DNA from: Ilumatobacter sp963746265 | GTDB lineage: Bacteria > Actinomycetota > Acidimicrobiia > Acidimicrobiales > Ilumatobacteraceae | Assembly: GCA_963746265.1 (NCBI GenBank) | Contig: CAVVAM010000007.1 | Span: 247,241 to 311,240 of the forward strand | Direction: 5' to 3' | DNA length: 64,000 nucleotides | Part shown: positions 50,003 to 58,896 of the stretch, in pieces | How the letters are laid out: the number at the start of each line of letters is the position of its first letter | How positions within the stretch are numbered: the stretch's first letter is position 1 | Program-made: the position numbers and the translations under genes | Notes under the pieces: generated by a model | The model's input: the letters and a program-made list of their open reading frames with translations, nothing else | The model's database searches: none | Told to the model about the DNA's origin: nothing

Positions 50003-50677
50003 TCAGTCGCCGTAGCGGTCGTGACGTCGGAGCCAGGCCATCGACCACGGCAGGTCGTCTTCGTCACGGCCCTTGGGCACCATGTCGAGGAGTTGGTAGG
50101 CGCTGTTGAACACGTCGAGGCCGCGGGCGTAGGCGGAGTAGGTGTGGAACACGTCACCATCGGCGCGGGCGAACACGCTGAGGCCCGGGAGCTCGTCGAT
50201 CGGCGCTTCGGTCGGCCGGTAGTTGTAGCGGCGGCTCCCCGACACCTCGAAGTCCCGGTTGAACGTGGTGCCGGCAGTGGACACCCACGGGAACGACCAA
50301 CCCATCCGTTCGCGGTAGGCGAGCAAGCGGTCGAGCGGGCCGATCGAGGCGGCGACGAGCGTCACGTCGCGGGCGGCCAGGTGTGGTGCCAGGCCATCGT
50401 AGCTGTCGGCCCAGAACGAGCAGCTCGGGCAGCCCTCGTCCCACTCGCTGCCGAACATGAAGTGGTACACGATCAGTTGGCTGCGACCGTCGAACACGTC
50501 ATCGAGCGATCGACGGCCGTGCTCGGTGTCGAACACGTAGTCCTGCTCGATACGTACCCACGGCAGCGCCCGGCGTCGCCGGGCGAGTTCGTCGCCTCGG
50601 CGCGAATGCTCCTTCTCGGCCACCAGGAGTTCGAGGCGGGCGACTTCCCAGTCGGCTCGGGTTGCAGTGTTCGGCAT
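50003..50677 (-). CDS. DUF899 family thioredoxin-like protein
   Basis: A 224-residue DUF899 protein with a thioredoxin-like fold. Marks are LIVYHFMFGSEWDEGCPSCS (CPSC in the redox-site position), WADSYDGLAPHL, GWSFPWVSTAGTTFNRDF and the C-terminal RHDRYG. Function in this family is not settled. Start ATG 50677 lies nine bases from an 18-base palindrome shared with the divergent ArsR gene, so it is probably under ArsR control. Confidence 0.88.
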   Translation of the reverse strand: MPNTATRADWEVARLELLVAEKEHSRRGDELARRRRALPWVRIEQDYVFDTEHGRRSLDDVFDGRSQLIVYHFMFGSEWDEGCPSCSFWADSYDGLAPHLAARDVTLVAASIGPLDRLLAYRERMGWSFPWVSTAGTTFNRDFEVSGSRRYNYRPTEAPIDELPGLSVFARADGDVFHTYSAYARGLDVFNSAYQLLDMVPKGRDEDDLPWSMAWLRRHDRYGD

Positions 50678-50685
50678 GGCCTGAG

Positions 50686-50703
50686 TGTAAGCTGTGGCTT
50701 ACA
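50686..50703. promoter_or_regulatory. ArsR operator palindrome
   Basis: TGTAAGC (50686-50692) and GCTTACA (50697-50703) are perfect inverted halves around TGTG. The right half overlaps the ArsR start codon and the left half is 9 bases from the DUF899 start, fitting a repressor site for both genes. It also implies a very short or leaderless ArsR mRNA. Confidence 0.75.
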
Positions 50704-51071
50704 TGAATGCCACCACGATCGCACCACACCGTGGCGAGGACCTCGACGAACGAGCGCTCGACACGATCGCTGCAGCACTGTCGGACACGACACGACGCGG
50801 CCTGCTCTGCCTCGTCCGCGACGACGAACACAGCGCCGGCACACTGGCGGCGGCGTTCCCCCACATCAGTCGGCCCGCCGTGTCGCAACACCTCAGGGTC
50901 CTGCACGACGCCGGACTCGTCGAGGTGCGACCTGAGGGCAATCGACGCATGTACCGGGCACGCGCCGAAGCGCTCGCTCCGGTGTCGCACTTCATCGACG
51001 AGATGTGGGTCGATCGGCTCCGGCGGCTCAAGCGGGTCGCGGAGCAGATCGAGAACGGAGGCACATCGTGA
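50703..51071 (+). CDS. ArsR family transcriptional regulator
   Basis: A 122-residue winged-helix repressor. The core is DTIAAALSDTTRRGLLCLVR, HISRPAVSQHLRVLHDAGLV and RPEGNRRMYRARAEAL. The metal-binding cysteine box of ArsR/SmtB is absent; this sequence resembles the ArsR type that pairs with SRPBCC (AHSA1) genes, and two such genes follow. ATG 50703 sits in the operator palindrome; GTG 50694 is an in-frame alternative. It is translationally coupled to the next gene. Confidence 0.92.
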   Translation: MNATTIAPHRGEDLDERALDTIAAALSDTTRRGLLCLVRDDEHSAGTLAAAFPHISRPAVSQHLRVLHDAGLVEVRPEGNRRMYRARAEALAPVSHFIDEMWVDRLRRLKRVAEQIENGGTS

Positions 51072-51472
51072 CGGCGACGACCACGATCGAACACGTGGTG
51101 CACATCGACGCCGCCGCATCGACGGTCTACGAATTGTGGACGACCGCCGCCGGGCTGTGCGCCTGGTGGGGCGTGTCGGCCACGGTGGATCCGCGACCGG
51201 GCGGCGCGATCCGTGTCGATGTCGACGGTCAGCACGTGATGGTCGGCGCGATCGTCGAGGCCGAGCCACCACGCCGATTGCGGTTCTCCTTCGGCTGGGA
51301 GGGCGGTGATCCGGCGCCCGGGTCGACCACCGTCGACGTCCTCATCGACGACGTCGACGGCGGCAGCCGCCTGACGTTGCGACACCATGGCCTGCCGATC
51401 GAGCTCATCGAGAGCCACGCTCGCGGCTGGACCCACTTCGTCGGCGAACGCCTGGCGGAGACGGCGCGATGA
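51068..51472 (+). CDS. SRPBCC (AHSA1-like) protein, first copy
   Basis: A 134-residue START/Bet v1-type protein with an internal hydrophobic cavity (VVHIDAAASTVYELWTTAAG, GAIVEAEPPRRLRFSFGWEG, LTLRHHGLPIELIESHARGW). Function of such AHSA1-like partners of ArsR regulators is unclear, though ligand binding is assumed. GTG 51068 overlaps the ArsR stop (GTGA). Confidence 0.9.
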   Translation: MTATTTIEHVVHIDAAASTVYELWTTAAGLCAWWGVSATVDPRPGGAIRVDVDGQHVMVGAIVEAEPPRRLRFSFGWEGGDPAPGSTTVDVLIDDVDGGSRLTLRHHGLPIELIESHARGWTHFVGERLAETAR

Positions 51473-51909
51473 GCGTCGACATCATGGCGACGATCGTCAT
51501 CGAACGACCGATCACCGAGGTCTCGACCTTCGCCGGCGACCCGTCGAACGCCCCCAGGTGGTCTCGACGGATCTCGAGCGCCGAGTGGGAGACCGACCCG
51601 CCGATCACCCTCGGGTCACGGATCGCGTTCCGGGCACGGTTCGTGGGCCGCGACCTCGCGTACGTCGACGAGGTGACGGAGTACACGCCCGGCGAGCAGG
51701 TGGCGATGCGAACCGCCGAGGGCCTCTTCCCCATGGCCATCACGTACACGTGGCGTCCGATCGGACCCGGCAAGACACACATGACCCTCCGGAACCACGG
51801 TGAGCCCTCGGGTTTCTTGCGACTGATGGCGCCGCTGTTGGCGCGCGCGATGCGGCGGGCGATGAACCAGGACCTCGCCGATCTCAAGCGGCTGCTCGAA
51901 ACCGGCTGA
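51469..51909 (+). CDS. SRPBCC protein, second copy
   Basis: A 146-residue polyketide-cyclase/dehydrase-like SRPBCC protein: IVIERPITEVSTFAGDPSNA, ISSAEWETDPPITLGSRIAF and a C-terminal helix (LLARAMRRAMNQDLADLKRL). It is distinct from the preceding SRPBCC gene in sequence and overlaps its stop (ATGA), forming a three-gene ArsR-SRPBCC-SRPBCC operon. Confidence 0.9.
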   Translation: MSVDIMATIVIERPITEVSTFAGDPSNAPRWSRRISSAEWETDPPITLGSRIAFRARFVGRDLAYVDEVTEYTPGEQVAMRTAEGLFPMAITYTWRPIGPGKTHMTLRNHGEPSGFLRLMAPLLARAMRRAMNQDLADLKRLLETG

Positions 51910-51943
51910 TCGGCGCGATGGATCTCCGTGTCACACTGACCGG

Positions 51944-52567
51944 ATGGAGATCCCCGGGCGCATCGACACCCTCGACGAGTTGACCGCGCTGTACCGCCGC
52001 CCGAGCGAACGAGCACTCGGCAAGCAACTCGACCGCATCGACGCCGGCATGGCGGCGTTCATCGATCTGAGCCCGTTCCTGATCCTGTCGACGACCGACG
52101 GAACCGACTCGGTGGATGCGTCGCCGCGGGGCGGACCACCCGGGTTCGTCCGCCGGCTCGACGATCGTCACATCGCGGTCCCCGACCTGAACGGCAACAA
52201 CCGCCTCGACAGCTACCGCAACATCGTCGCCCACGGCCGCGCCGGCGTGTTGATGATCGTGCCCGGCAAGGACGAGACGCTGCGTGTCAACGGACCAGCG
52301 GCCATCACGACCGACGCCGAGATTCTCGCCGGCTTCACGAAGGAACTGAGGCCTCCCCAGGCCGCCGTCGTCATCGAGACCGCCGAGATCTACGGACACT
52401 GCGCCAAGGCGTTCCGGCGGGCACGGATGTGGGACCCGACGTCGTGGCGGGCGCTCGAAGCAGCTCCCGATCTCGCTGCGATGTACGCGTGCATCTGGGA
52501 CGTCGACGAACACCAGATGCGAGCCGCACTCAGTGGTGACTACGAACGAGGCCTCGCCGCAGACTGA
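51944..52567 (+). CDS. pyridoxamine 5'-phosphate oxidase family protein (DR2398/MSMEG_1061 type)
   Basis: A 207-residue FMN-binding split-barrel protein. The PPOX strands read FLILSTTDGTDSVDASPRGG, AVPDLNGNNRLDSYRNIVAH and VLMIVPGKDETLRVNG, which is the signature of the PPOX branch named after DR2398/MSMEG_1061. Enzymatic role is unknown. It follows the SRPBCC genes by 34 bases and may be co-expressed. Confidence 0.88.
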   Translation: MEIPGRIDTLDELTALYRRPSERALGKQLDRIDAGMAAFIDLSPFLILSTTDGTDSVDASPRGGPPGFVRRLDDRHIAVPDLNGNNRLDSYRNIVAHGRAGVLMIVPGKDETLRVNGPAAITTDAEILAGFTKELRPPQAAVVIETAEIYGHCAKAFRRARMWDPTSWRALEAAPDLAAMYACIWDVDEHQMRAALSGDYERGLAAD

Positions 52568-52588
52568 CGCTACGGCGACGGTCGACGG

Positions 52589-53494
52589 TCAGCCCGCGAC
52601 GCCCTCGTGCACCCAGACCGGGGTCTCGAGGGGCATGATGCCGGACTCCCAGATCCAGTCCATCGCAGGAACGCTGACCCGGACGCAGCCGTGCGACGCC
52701 GGGTAGTCGGGCACGTGGTTGGAACCGTGGACGGCGATGCCGCCGGTGAAGTACTTCGGGCGGTAGATGCTGCCCAGATCACCCTCCCACCAGCCTTCCT
52801 GGCGCTCGCGGTACACATCGTGGAGGCCGTTGCGGGTGACCGAGTCGCCGGTCTGGACCTCCCCCGGCGTGTTCTGGTCGGGTTCCTCGTACGGGATCTC
52901 GCTGCCGCTCGACGCGTTCAGGATCCACTCCGTCCTGCCCTCGATCACGAACATCAGGACCTGCTTGCCCTTGTCGATCTCGACGAGCGTCCCGGCGTCG
53001 GCTCGACCGTGAGGACGCTCGGTCACCGCCGACATCGCGGCAGCCGTCTCGGGGCCGAGCACACCATCGGTCTCGAGGCCGTAGAACTTCTGGAACGCCA
53101 TGACCGCCTGGGTCGTGGTCAGGTTGTAGTTGCCGTCGGCGTCGTCGAGCCAGAACCCGAGTTCGAGCAACCGCTGCTCCGCGCGCAGCGTCTCGTCGCC
53201 GTTGCGCTGGCCCACTCCGGCGATCGGCGGATCGGCGGGTGGCACGGGGATCTTGTTGACCGGAATCGTCGTCGTCGTCGGAGCCGGCTCGGTCGTGGTG
53301 GTGGTCGGTGCGATCGTGGTCGTCGTCGGTGCGATCGTGGTCGTCGTCGGTGCGATCGTGGTCGTCGTCGGTGCGATCGTGGTCGTGGCGACCCGCACCG
53401 GGGCCGGTGCCGTGCTCGCGATGGACGTGGAAGCACACGCGGGAAGGATCACGACCGCGGCCGCTGCGATGAGGTATCCGCCTTTGCCCTGCAT
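52589..53494 (-). CDS. L,D-transpeptidase lipoprotein with peptidoglycan-binding domain
   Basis: A 301-residue exported protein. A lipoprotein signal ends at Cys20 (VVILPAC), then a Thr-rich linker with four IAPTTTT repeats, a peptidoglycan-binding domain (LRAEQRLLELGFWLDDADGN, AVMAFQKFYGLETDGVLGPE), and a YkuD catalytic domain with the histidine and cysteine in HGSNHVPDYPASHGCVRVS. It forms 3-3 or anchoring crosslinks in the cell wall. The chosen start ATG 53494 gives the shortest signal consistent with the lipobox. Confidence 0.93.
   Translation of the reverse strand: MQGKGGYLIAAAAVVILPACASTSIASTAPAPVRVATTTIAPTTTTIAPTTTTIAPTTTTIAPTTTTTEPAPTTTTIPVNKIPVPPADPPIAGVGQRNGDETLRAEQRLLELGFWLDDADGNYNLTTTQAVMAFQKFYGLETDGVLGPETAAAMSAVTERPHGRADAGTLVEIDKGKQVLMFVIEGRTEWILNASSGSEIPYEEPDQNTPGEVQTGDSVTRNGLHDVYRERQEGWWEGDLGSIYRPKYFTGGIAVHGSNHVPDYPASHGCVRVSVPAMDWIWESGIMPLETPVWVHEGVAG
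53307..53390. repeat. 21-bp tandem repeat (IAPTTTT)
   Basis: Four units of GGTGCGATCGTGGTCGTCGTC encode the Thr-rich linker of the L,D-transpeptidase; the last has two altered bases. Confidence 0.88.
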
Positions 53495-53589
53495 AACGCC
53501 ACCCCAAGTTATCGACGGTGTGCGGGGACCAGCAGGCAGGTCGCGCCGATTCGTCGGGATTTCACCCACTTTTTCGGCCATAACGGTGT

Positions 53590-54549
53590 CTAACCCGACT
53601 CGGTGCCCCGGTTCTTCCCGGTTCGCGCAGCTCCCACGAGGTCGGCCAGGGCCACCGGCTGCCGCGGCAGGACCTCGGGATCGAAACGATCGATCAACCG
53701 ATCGGCGGTCGGCGACTCACCCGAGGTGGCCAATCCGAGCGATCTCGCCAGCAGTGCGACCACGTCACGGCTCGACCATCCGGTGTCGCGGAGCTCTCGC
53801 AGCGTGACCGCGCCGTGGCGTTTGGCGAGCCGCTCGCCGTCGGCGCCCAGCACGAGTGGCACATGGAGGTACTCCGGCGGGTCGGCCCCGAGGAGTCGGT
53901 GGAGCAGCACCTGCCTCGGCGTCGACGACAGGAGATCGTCGGCGCGCACGACCTGTGTCACGCCTTGGGCGATGTCGTCGATGACGACGGCCAGGTTGTA
54001 GGCCGGCACCCCGTCGGCGCGTGCCAGCACGAGGTCGTCGACCGCACCCGTGAACTCACCTGCGAGCCGATCGTGGATCGTGAACACCTCGCCGTCGGTA
54101 CGGAGCCGGAGTGCCGGGCGACGACCCGACTCGCGTCGCTCGTCGCCTTCGCCGTCGGTGAGGTGACGGCACGTTCCCGGGTAGGCGCCGTCAGGCAGGT
54201 GCACGTGGGGGGCGCTGGCTGCGGCTTCGATCTCCCGGCGGATCTCACGGCGTGTACAGAAGCACTCGTACACGCGGCCGGCGTACCGGAGCCGCTCGAT
54301 CTCGGCGCGATACCGGTCGAACCGCTCGCTCTGGCGAACCACCTCGCCGTCCCAGTCGAGGCCGAGCGCGGCGAGATCGTCGAGCTGCTGCTGCTCGTGT
54401 TCGACCGCCGACGTCACCCGATCGAGGTCTTCCATCCGCACGACGAACGCACGGCCGTCGGCGCGGGCGGCGAGCCATGCGACGAGCGCGGTTCGCAGGT
54501 TCCCGAGGTGCAGTTCACCGGTCGGTGAAGGTGCGAATCGGCCGGCCAT
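53590..54549 (-). CDS. gluQ: glutamyl-Q tRNA(Asp) synthetase
   Basis: A 319-residue GluRS paralog without the anticodon-binding half, which attaches glutamate to queuosine in tRNA(Asp). HIGH-like motif APSPTGELHLGNLRTAL, zinc ligands in CFCTRREI and the later YPGTC, and the KMSKR equivalent in GERLAKRHGAVTL. The length excludes full GluRS. ATG 54549 is 17 bases from the divergent HNH gene. Confidence 0.92.
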   Translation of the reverse strand: MAGRFAPSPTGELHLGNLRTALVAWLAARADGRAFVVRMEDLDRVTSAVEHEQQQLDDLAALGLDWDGEVVRQSERFDRYRAEIERLRYAGRVYECFCTRREIRREIEAAASAPHVHLPDGAYPGTCRHLTDGEGDERRESGRRPALRLRTDGEVFTIHDRLAGEFTGAVDDLVLARADGVPAYNLAVVIDDIAQGVTQVVRADDLLSSTPRQVLLHRLLGADPPEYLHVPLVLGADGERLAKRHGAVTLRELRDTGWSSRDVVALLARSLGLATSGESPTADRLIDRFDPEVLPRQPVALADLVGAARTGKNRGTESG

Positions 54550-54566
54550 GACGCCATTCTGGTGTC

Positions 54567-54992
54567 GTGGCCGGCCGTCGCGACTCCGAACGTCAGCTCA
54601 ACCGCCGCGAGCGAATGGCGATCATCCTCGAACGAGACGGCGCCGAGTGCGTGTGGTGTCGGCGTCGCCTCGAGGTCGGCCTGGTGTCGGCGACGACCGA
54701 ACACCTCGTCCCGAGGATCAAGGGTGGTCCGAGCTGGATCGAGAACGAGCTGGCGGCATGTCGACGCTGCAACGGTGAGCGCGGACATCGCACTCCCGGT
54801 GACTGGTTCGACGAATGCGAACGCAGGGGATGGAACCCCAACCGGGCCACGATCGTTCACGCGCTCCACCAGCTCACGGAGGCGATCGCGCGGCGAGGTG
54901 GTCAGCGTCGGGCGCGACCGTACGTGGCGTCGCAACTCCGACGGCTCGACCGGGCGGGCGACGCCACGAGCGAGACGACCAGCGATTCCTGA
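54567..54992 (+). CDS. HNH endonuclease family protein
   Basis: A 141-residue small HNH protein. Zinc cysteines are in CVWCRRRL and CRRCNGERG, the HNH core is TTEHLVPRIKGGPSWIENEL. No restriction or mobile-element partner lies nearby, so it may act in DNA repair or be a stand-alone nuclease. GTG 54567 is the long start; ATG 54615 would remove 16 residues before the finger. Confidence 0.87.
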   Translation: MAGRRDSERQLNRRERMAIILERDGAECVWCRRRLEVGLVSATTEHLVPRIKGGPSWIENELAACRRCNGERGHRTPGDWFDECERRGWNPNRATIVHALHQLTEAIARRGGQRRARPYVASQLRRLDRAGDATSETTSDS

Positions 54993-55116
54993 CGGCCGAC
55001 CGCCGACGGCACCGACCGCTGACGGCACGTTCGTGGTCTGCCGCCCGTGACCGCTCGGCGTCGACTTCCGGGCATCGACCCGGGAGCGGGACCGTCGCCG
55101 CATAACATGCCTCGCC

Positions 55117-56577
55117 ATGGAGTGCCATGCCTGCGGCCGCGTCGTCGATCGTGCCGACCGGTTCTGCAACGGCTGTGGCGTGTCGCTCGGGGACGGGGTC
55201 GACACGGAGTCGCCGGTCGTCAACGGTGAGGTCGCCGACGACCAGACCGATGCGACCGAACGGCTCGAACCCGCCGACGCGTCCAGCACGGCAGGGCCCG
55301 CCGGTCCTCGTGACGAATCCGCGGACGTCGACGACCTGCCGGTGACCGAGTTGGTCGCGACGACCGGGGGCGAGCTCCCCGAGGACGATCCGGCCTGGGC
55401 ACCGACAGGGGCGGTGCCGGCAACTGCAGCGGCGACGATCACCGCAACCGACGAGCGCTCCACGACCGACCTCCCGGCCACCGAGCCGATCACCGAAGTC
55501 TGGATGAACACGCTCGACGCCGAGCCGGCCCCGCCGACACCGTACGACTTCGTCGAGCAGGAGCCGGTGGCCATCACCGGTCTGGTCGAGACACAGGTCG
55601 CGGCGACCGCCATGATGCCCGTCGTCCCGGCCGTGCCACCGGAGGATCACTCCCATTTCAGGTTCAACATGATCCTGTTCGTCGCTGTCGTCACCGGCAT
55701 CATCTCCCTCGTCGGCCTGTTCGCCGACGTGATCTCGATCACGAGCGACTCCCGCCTCGTGCAGACCGACGACACCCCGGCCGGCTTCCGCACCGGCACC
55801 TGGATCGTGGACGACCTCGCCGACAACCTCTCGATCGCCGGCCTGATCGCCATCGTCGCCATGGTCGCGGGCGGCGTGGCGTCGGGGTTCCGATGGCGGT
55901 GGGGCTCGGGGCTCGCCGGTGGCGCCGGCTTGGCGATGGCCGGGCTCGCTGCGCTCACCGTCGGGCTCGCCCAGTTCCCGATCGACATCGCCCGCGCCTT
56001 CGCGCGCGTGCCCACCGAGGACCCGTTCGTGCTCACCATCACCCGCGATCTCGGGTACTGGCTGCTGGTCGTGGCCGGCGCGCTCGGCGTCGTGCTGTTC
56101 TTCGCGTCGATCAACGACGCGATGGGTGACCGGCGACCGGGACTGAACCCGTGGATCGCAGCGCTCGGCGCCCTGGCGGTGGTGGTGGCCGGCGCGGGGC
56201 CGCTGCTTCCCGAGAACCAGGCGATCTTCAGTGACAACTGGTACCTCATCGAGGGTCCCGGCGAGGCGTCGGCGCTCCTCCTCGTCGGCCGGCTGGTGCA
56301 GCTCGGGTTGTTCGTGATCGGTGGGGTGGTGGGATTCCTGTCGGTGCGACGCTGGGGGCTCGGCCTCGCGTTCGGTTCGACGCTGCCTGCGATCTGGCTG
56401 GTGATCAGCACGCTCTTCGAGCTCACCGACGACCCGGTCGGCCTGGGGTATCGGAACCGGGGCGCCATCGACATGCACGTGCACGGCGTGACGATCATCG
56501 GCACCAGTGCCGTGTTGGCCATGCTGGTGCTCGCCGCGATCGGCGCGTACGACCAGGCCGTGCGCGAAGGCCACTAG
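55117..56577 (+). CDS. zinc-ribbon multi-pass membrane protein
   Basis: A 486-residue protein with an N-terminal zinc ribbon (MECHACGRVV, RFCNGCGVSLG), an acidic, disordered linker of about 160 residues (DDQTDATERLEPADASST) and then about eight membrane segments. No known catalytic motif. Similar zinc-ribbon plus membrane-domain proteins are common in actinobacteria, role unknown. It stands between the HNH gene and threonine aldolase on the same strand with gaps of 124 and 237 bases. Confidence 0.82.
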   Translation: MECHACGRVVDRADRFCNGCGVSLGDGVDTESPVVNGEVADDQTDATERLEPADASSTAGPAGPRDESADVDDLPVTELVATTGGELPEDDPAWAPTGAVPATAAATITATDERSTTDLPATEPITEVWMNTLDAEPAPPTPYDFVEQEPVAITGLVETQVAATAMMPVVPAVPPEDHSHFRFNMILFVAVVTGIISLVGLFADVISITSDSRLVQTDDTPAGFRTGTWIVDDLADNLSIAGLIAIVAMVAGGVASGFRWRWGSGLAGGAGLAMAGLAALTVGLAQFPIDIARAFARVPTEDPFVLTITRDLGYWLLVVAGALGVVLFFASINDAMGDRRPGLNPWIAALGALAVVVAGAGPLLPENQAIFSDNWYLIEGPGEASALLLVGRLVQLGLFVIGGVVGFLSVRRWGLGLAFGSTLPAIWLVISTLFELTDDPVGLGYRNRGAIDMHVHGVTIIGTSAVLAMLVLAAIGAYDQAVREGH

Positions 56578-56814
56578 CAGGCCGACCGCGTCGAGCTGCG
56601 AGGGTCGGCGAGGTCGGGCCCGGGTGTCATCACGCTCGGGGTCGACGATCCGGATCGCGACGGCTGGCGAACGGGGCGATCGACGTCGGGGATTCCCGGC
56701 TCCCCGGGCCATGACCCGCGTGCATCCGTGCCCGGCTCGGCACCTCGCTGCCGCGGGCGGTGGGGGTGGGCCATGCGTGACGACAAGAATCGCGGTACCT
56801 GCGAGACTGGCCGG

Positions 56815-57852
56815 GTGACACAGATCGAGTTCCGAAGTGACAACGCAGCCGGGGTCGCCCCCGAGATCGTGCAGGCGGTGGCCGACGCCAACGTCGGTTC
56901 CGTGATCGCCTACGGCGACGACCCGGTCACGGCCCAGTTGCACGATGTCGTGCGGGAGGTCTTCGAGCACGACTCGGCCCGGGTGTTCCCGGTCACGAGC
57001 GGCACGGCCGCCAACGCGCTGGCATTGACGGCGCTGTGTCCCCCGTGGGGCGCCGTGCTGTGTCACGAGACCGCACACATCCTCAACAGCGAAGGTGGGG
57101 CCACCTCGATGTTGGGTGGCGGAGCGGTGATGAAGGGGGTCGGCGGCGACGACTTCCGCATGCACCCCGACGAGCTGCGGGCGGCGCTCGCCAGCGTGCG
57201 ATGGGGCGACCCGCATCATTCCCAACCGTCGGTGATCTCGCTCACCTCGCCGACCGACATGGGAACGATCTACTCGGTCGACGACATCGCCGAGCTCGCG
57301 GCGATCGCTGCTGGCGCCGGATTGAAGACCCACCTCGACGGTGCCCGCATCGCGAACGCCCTGGTCGCGTTGGGATGCACGCCCGCGGAGATGACGTGGA
57401 AGGCGGGTGTCGACGTCGTCTCGCTCGGTTGCACCAAGAACGGCGCACTGTCGTCGGAGGCGATCGTGGTGTTCGACGACGTCGCCGCCGACGAGCTGGT
57501 CTACCGCACGAAGCGCTCCGGACACGTGACGTCGAAGATGCGGTTCCAGTCGGCTCAGGTGATCGCCTACCTGACCGACGACCTCTGGCTCCGGTTGGCC
57601 GGCAACTCGAACGCGCAGATGAAGCGGCTCGCAGCCGGGCTCGAACCGCTGGGGGTGCGCTTCGTCAACCGACCCGATGTCAACATGGTGTTCGTCGACG
57701 TCGGCGAGCCGGCGGCTCGCGCGATGGCCGACGCGGGGATGCTGTTCTACGACATGGGAGGCGGTGTGATCCGTCTCGTGACGAGTTGGCAGACGAGCGA
57801 CGACGACATCGACCGAGCGCTCGACATCACGGCCGCCGCGCTGGCGCGCTGA
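56815..57852 (+). CDS. low-specificity L-threonine aldolase
   Basis: A 345-residue PLP-dependent beta-eliminating aldolase that splits threonine to glycine and acetaldehyde. Marks are EFRSDNAAGVAPEIVQAV, YGDDPVTAQL, VTSGTAANALAL, the PLP aspartate/arginine block THLDGARIANALVALG, and the lysine in SLGCTKNGALSSEAI. GTG 56815 gives the typical N-terminus; ATG 56773 would add a short arginine-rich extension. Confidence 0.92.
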   Translation: MTQIEFRSDNAAGVAPEIVQAVADANVGSVIAYGDDPVTAQLHDVVREVFEHDSARVFPVTSGTAANALALTALCPPWGAVLCHETAHILNSEGGATSMLGGGAVMKGVGGDDFRMHPDELRAALASVRWGDPHHSQPSVISLTSPTDMGTIYSVDDIAELAAIAAGAGLKTHLDGARIANALVALGCTPAEMTWKAGVDVVSLGCTKNGALSSEAIVVFDDVAADELVYRTKRSGHVTSKMRFQSAQVIAYLTDDLWLRLAGNSNAQMKRLAAGLEPLGVRFVNRPDVNMVFVDVGEPAARAMADAGMLFYDMGGGVIRLVTSWQTSDDDIDRALDITAAALAR

Positions 57853-58105
57853 CGAACTCCGGACGACACGTTCGCCACACGACGTTCGCGACACGCTCGG
57901 GTCGTGCGTGCGGCGGCGGCGCCTCTGTCCGCCCGACGAGGCCCCGCCGCTGCACATCTTCGACGAAGCGCCGGTCCGCTGCAGCTTCGTCGTACTCCCT
58001 GGTTCCCACCCGGAATCTTGTCAGAGCTCGCGTCGATCATCCACCGATTTCTCATCCGCTCCGGCCGGATGCCGAGCCGCCGACGCCTCGCCCTACGGTG
58101 TTCGG

Positions 58106-58705
58106 GTGGAGATCGGACCGATGTACGGCGAGGGCGCTCGTGCGCTCCAGGATCAATTCGACTCGCGACGGCTCGCCGACCGGCTGGCCGGGCTCACCGT
58201 GCATCACGAATTGAGTGATGACGACGTCGCGCTGATCGGGACTCAGTCGACGGTGTGGATCTCGACGGTCGACGAGGAGGGCTGGCCCGACGTGTCGTAC
58301 AAGGGCGGCGACGTCGGGTTCGTTCGTGTCGAGTCGCCCACCGAACTACGGATCCCGAGCTACGACGGCAACGGGATGATGCGCACGATGGGCAACATCG
58401 CCGACACCGGCCGGATCGCCCTGCTGTTCATCGACGAGCGCCGTCCGTGGCGGATGCGGGTGCAGGGCACGGCACACGTCTCGACCGTGGCCGACGACGT
58501 GGCGGCGTTCCACGGCGCCTTCGCCGTGATCGCGGTGACGATCGGTCGCGTCTTCCCGAACTGCGGCAGGTACGTCCACCGAGATGGGTCGATCTCCGAC
58601 TTCGTCCCCCGTGAGGGCCACGAACCACCGACACCCGAGTGGAAGAACCACGACTTCATCGCCGACGCACTGCCGGCCGACGATCCTCCGCGCCGCGGAA
58701 CCTGA
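58106..58705 (+). CDS. pyridoxamine 5'-phosphate oxidase family protein
   Basis: A 199-residue split-barrel flavoprotein of the PPOX family. Strands QSTVWISTVDEEGWPDVSYK, GFVRVESPTELRIPSYDGNG, GRIALLFIDERRPWRMRVQG follow the fold, and RVFPNCGRYVHRDG is near the end. It is unlike the other PPOX protein in the window (DR2398 type). GTG 58106 is the best start; no typical ribosome-binding site decides between it and ATG 58121. Confidence 0.85.
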   Translation: MEIGPMYGEGARALQDQFDSRRLADRLAGLTVHHELSDDDVALIGTQSTVWISTVDEEGWPDVSYKGGDVGFVRVESPTELRIPSYDGNGMMRTMGNIADTGRIALLFIDERRPWRMRVQGTAHVSTVADDVAAFHGAFAVIAVTIGRVFPNCGRYVHRDGSISDFVPREGHEPPTPEWKNHDFIADALPADDPPRRGT

Positions 58706-58896
58706 TCGGGCGACGCTGAACCCGACCTCGGCGCCACCACCGCATGCTGCACCCGCCCGTACGGCGACGACCCATGCGGATGAGCGAGAACGCCGTGGCC
58801 GAATCGCCCGAACGAGCCCGAGCCGGGCGGCGACGCGTCGCCGTCGATCGTGGGGATCGACGCACCGGTGGGTGGAGCGAGTCCGACGAGCTCCGG

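Noticed and set aside
48030..50015. Plus-strand frame across the WS/DGAT gene with RRLRG repeats
   Set aside because: It is the mirror of the SSTKA/KQSAA arrays and the acyltransferase; the minus-strand product has all family motifs.
54874..57957. Minus-strand open frame of over 1000 codons
   Set aside because: It is antisense to the zinc-ribbon membrane protein and threonine aldolase genes, is Arg/His/Asp-rich without any fold, and owes its length to high GC.
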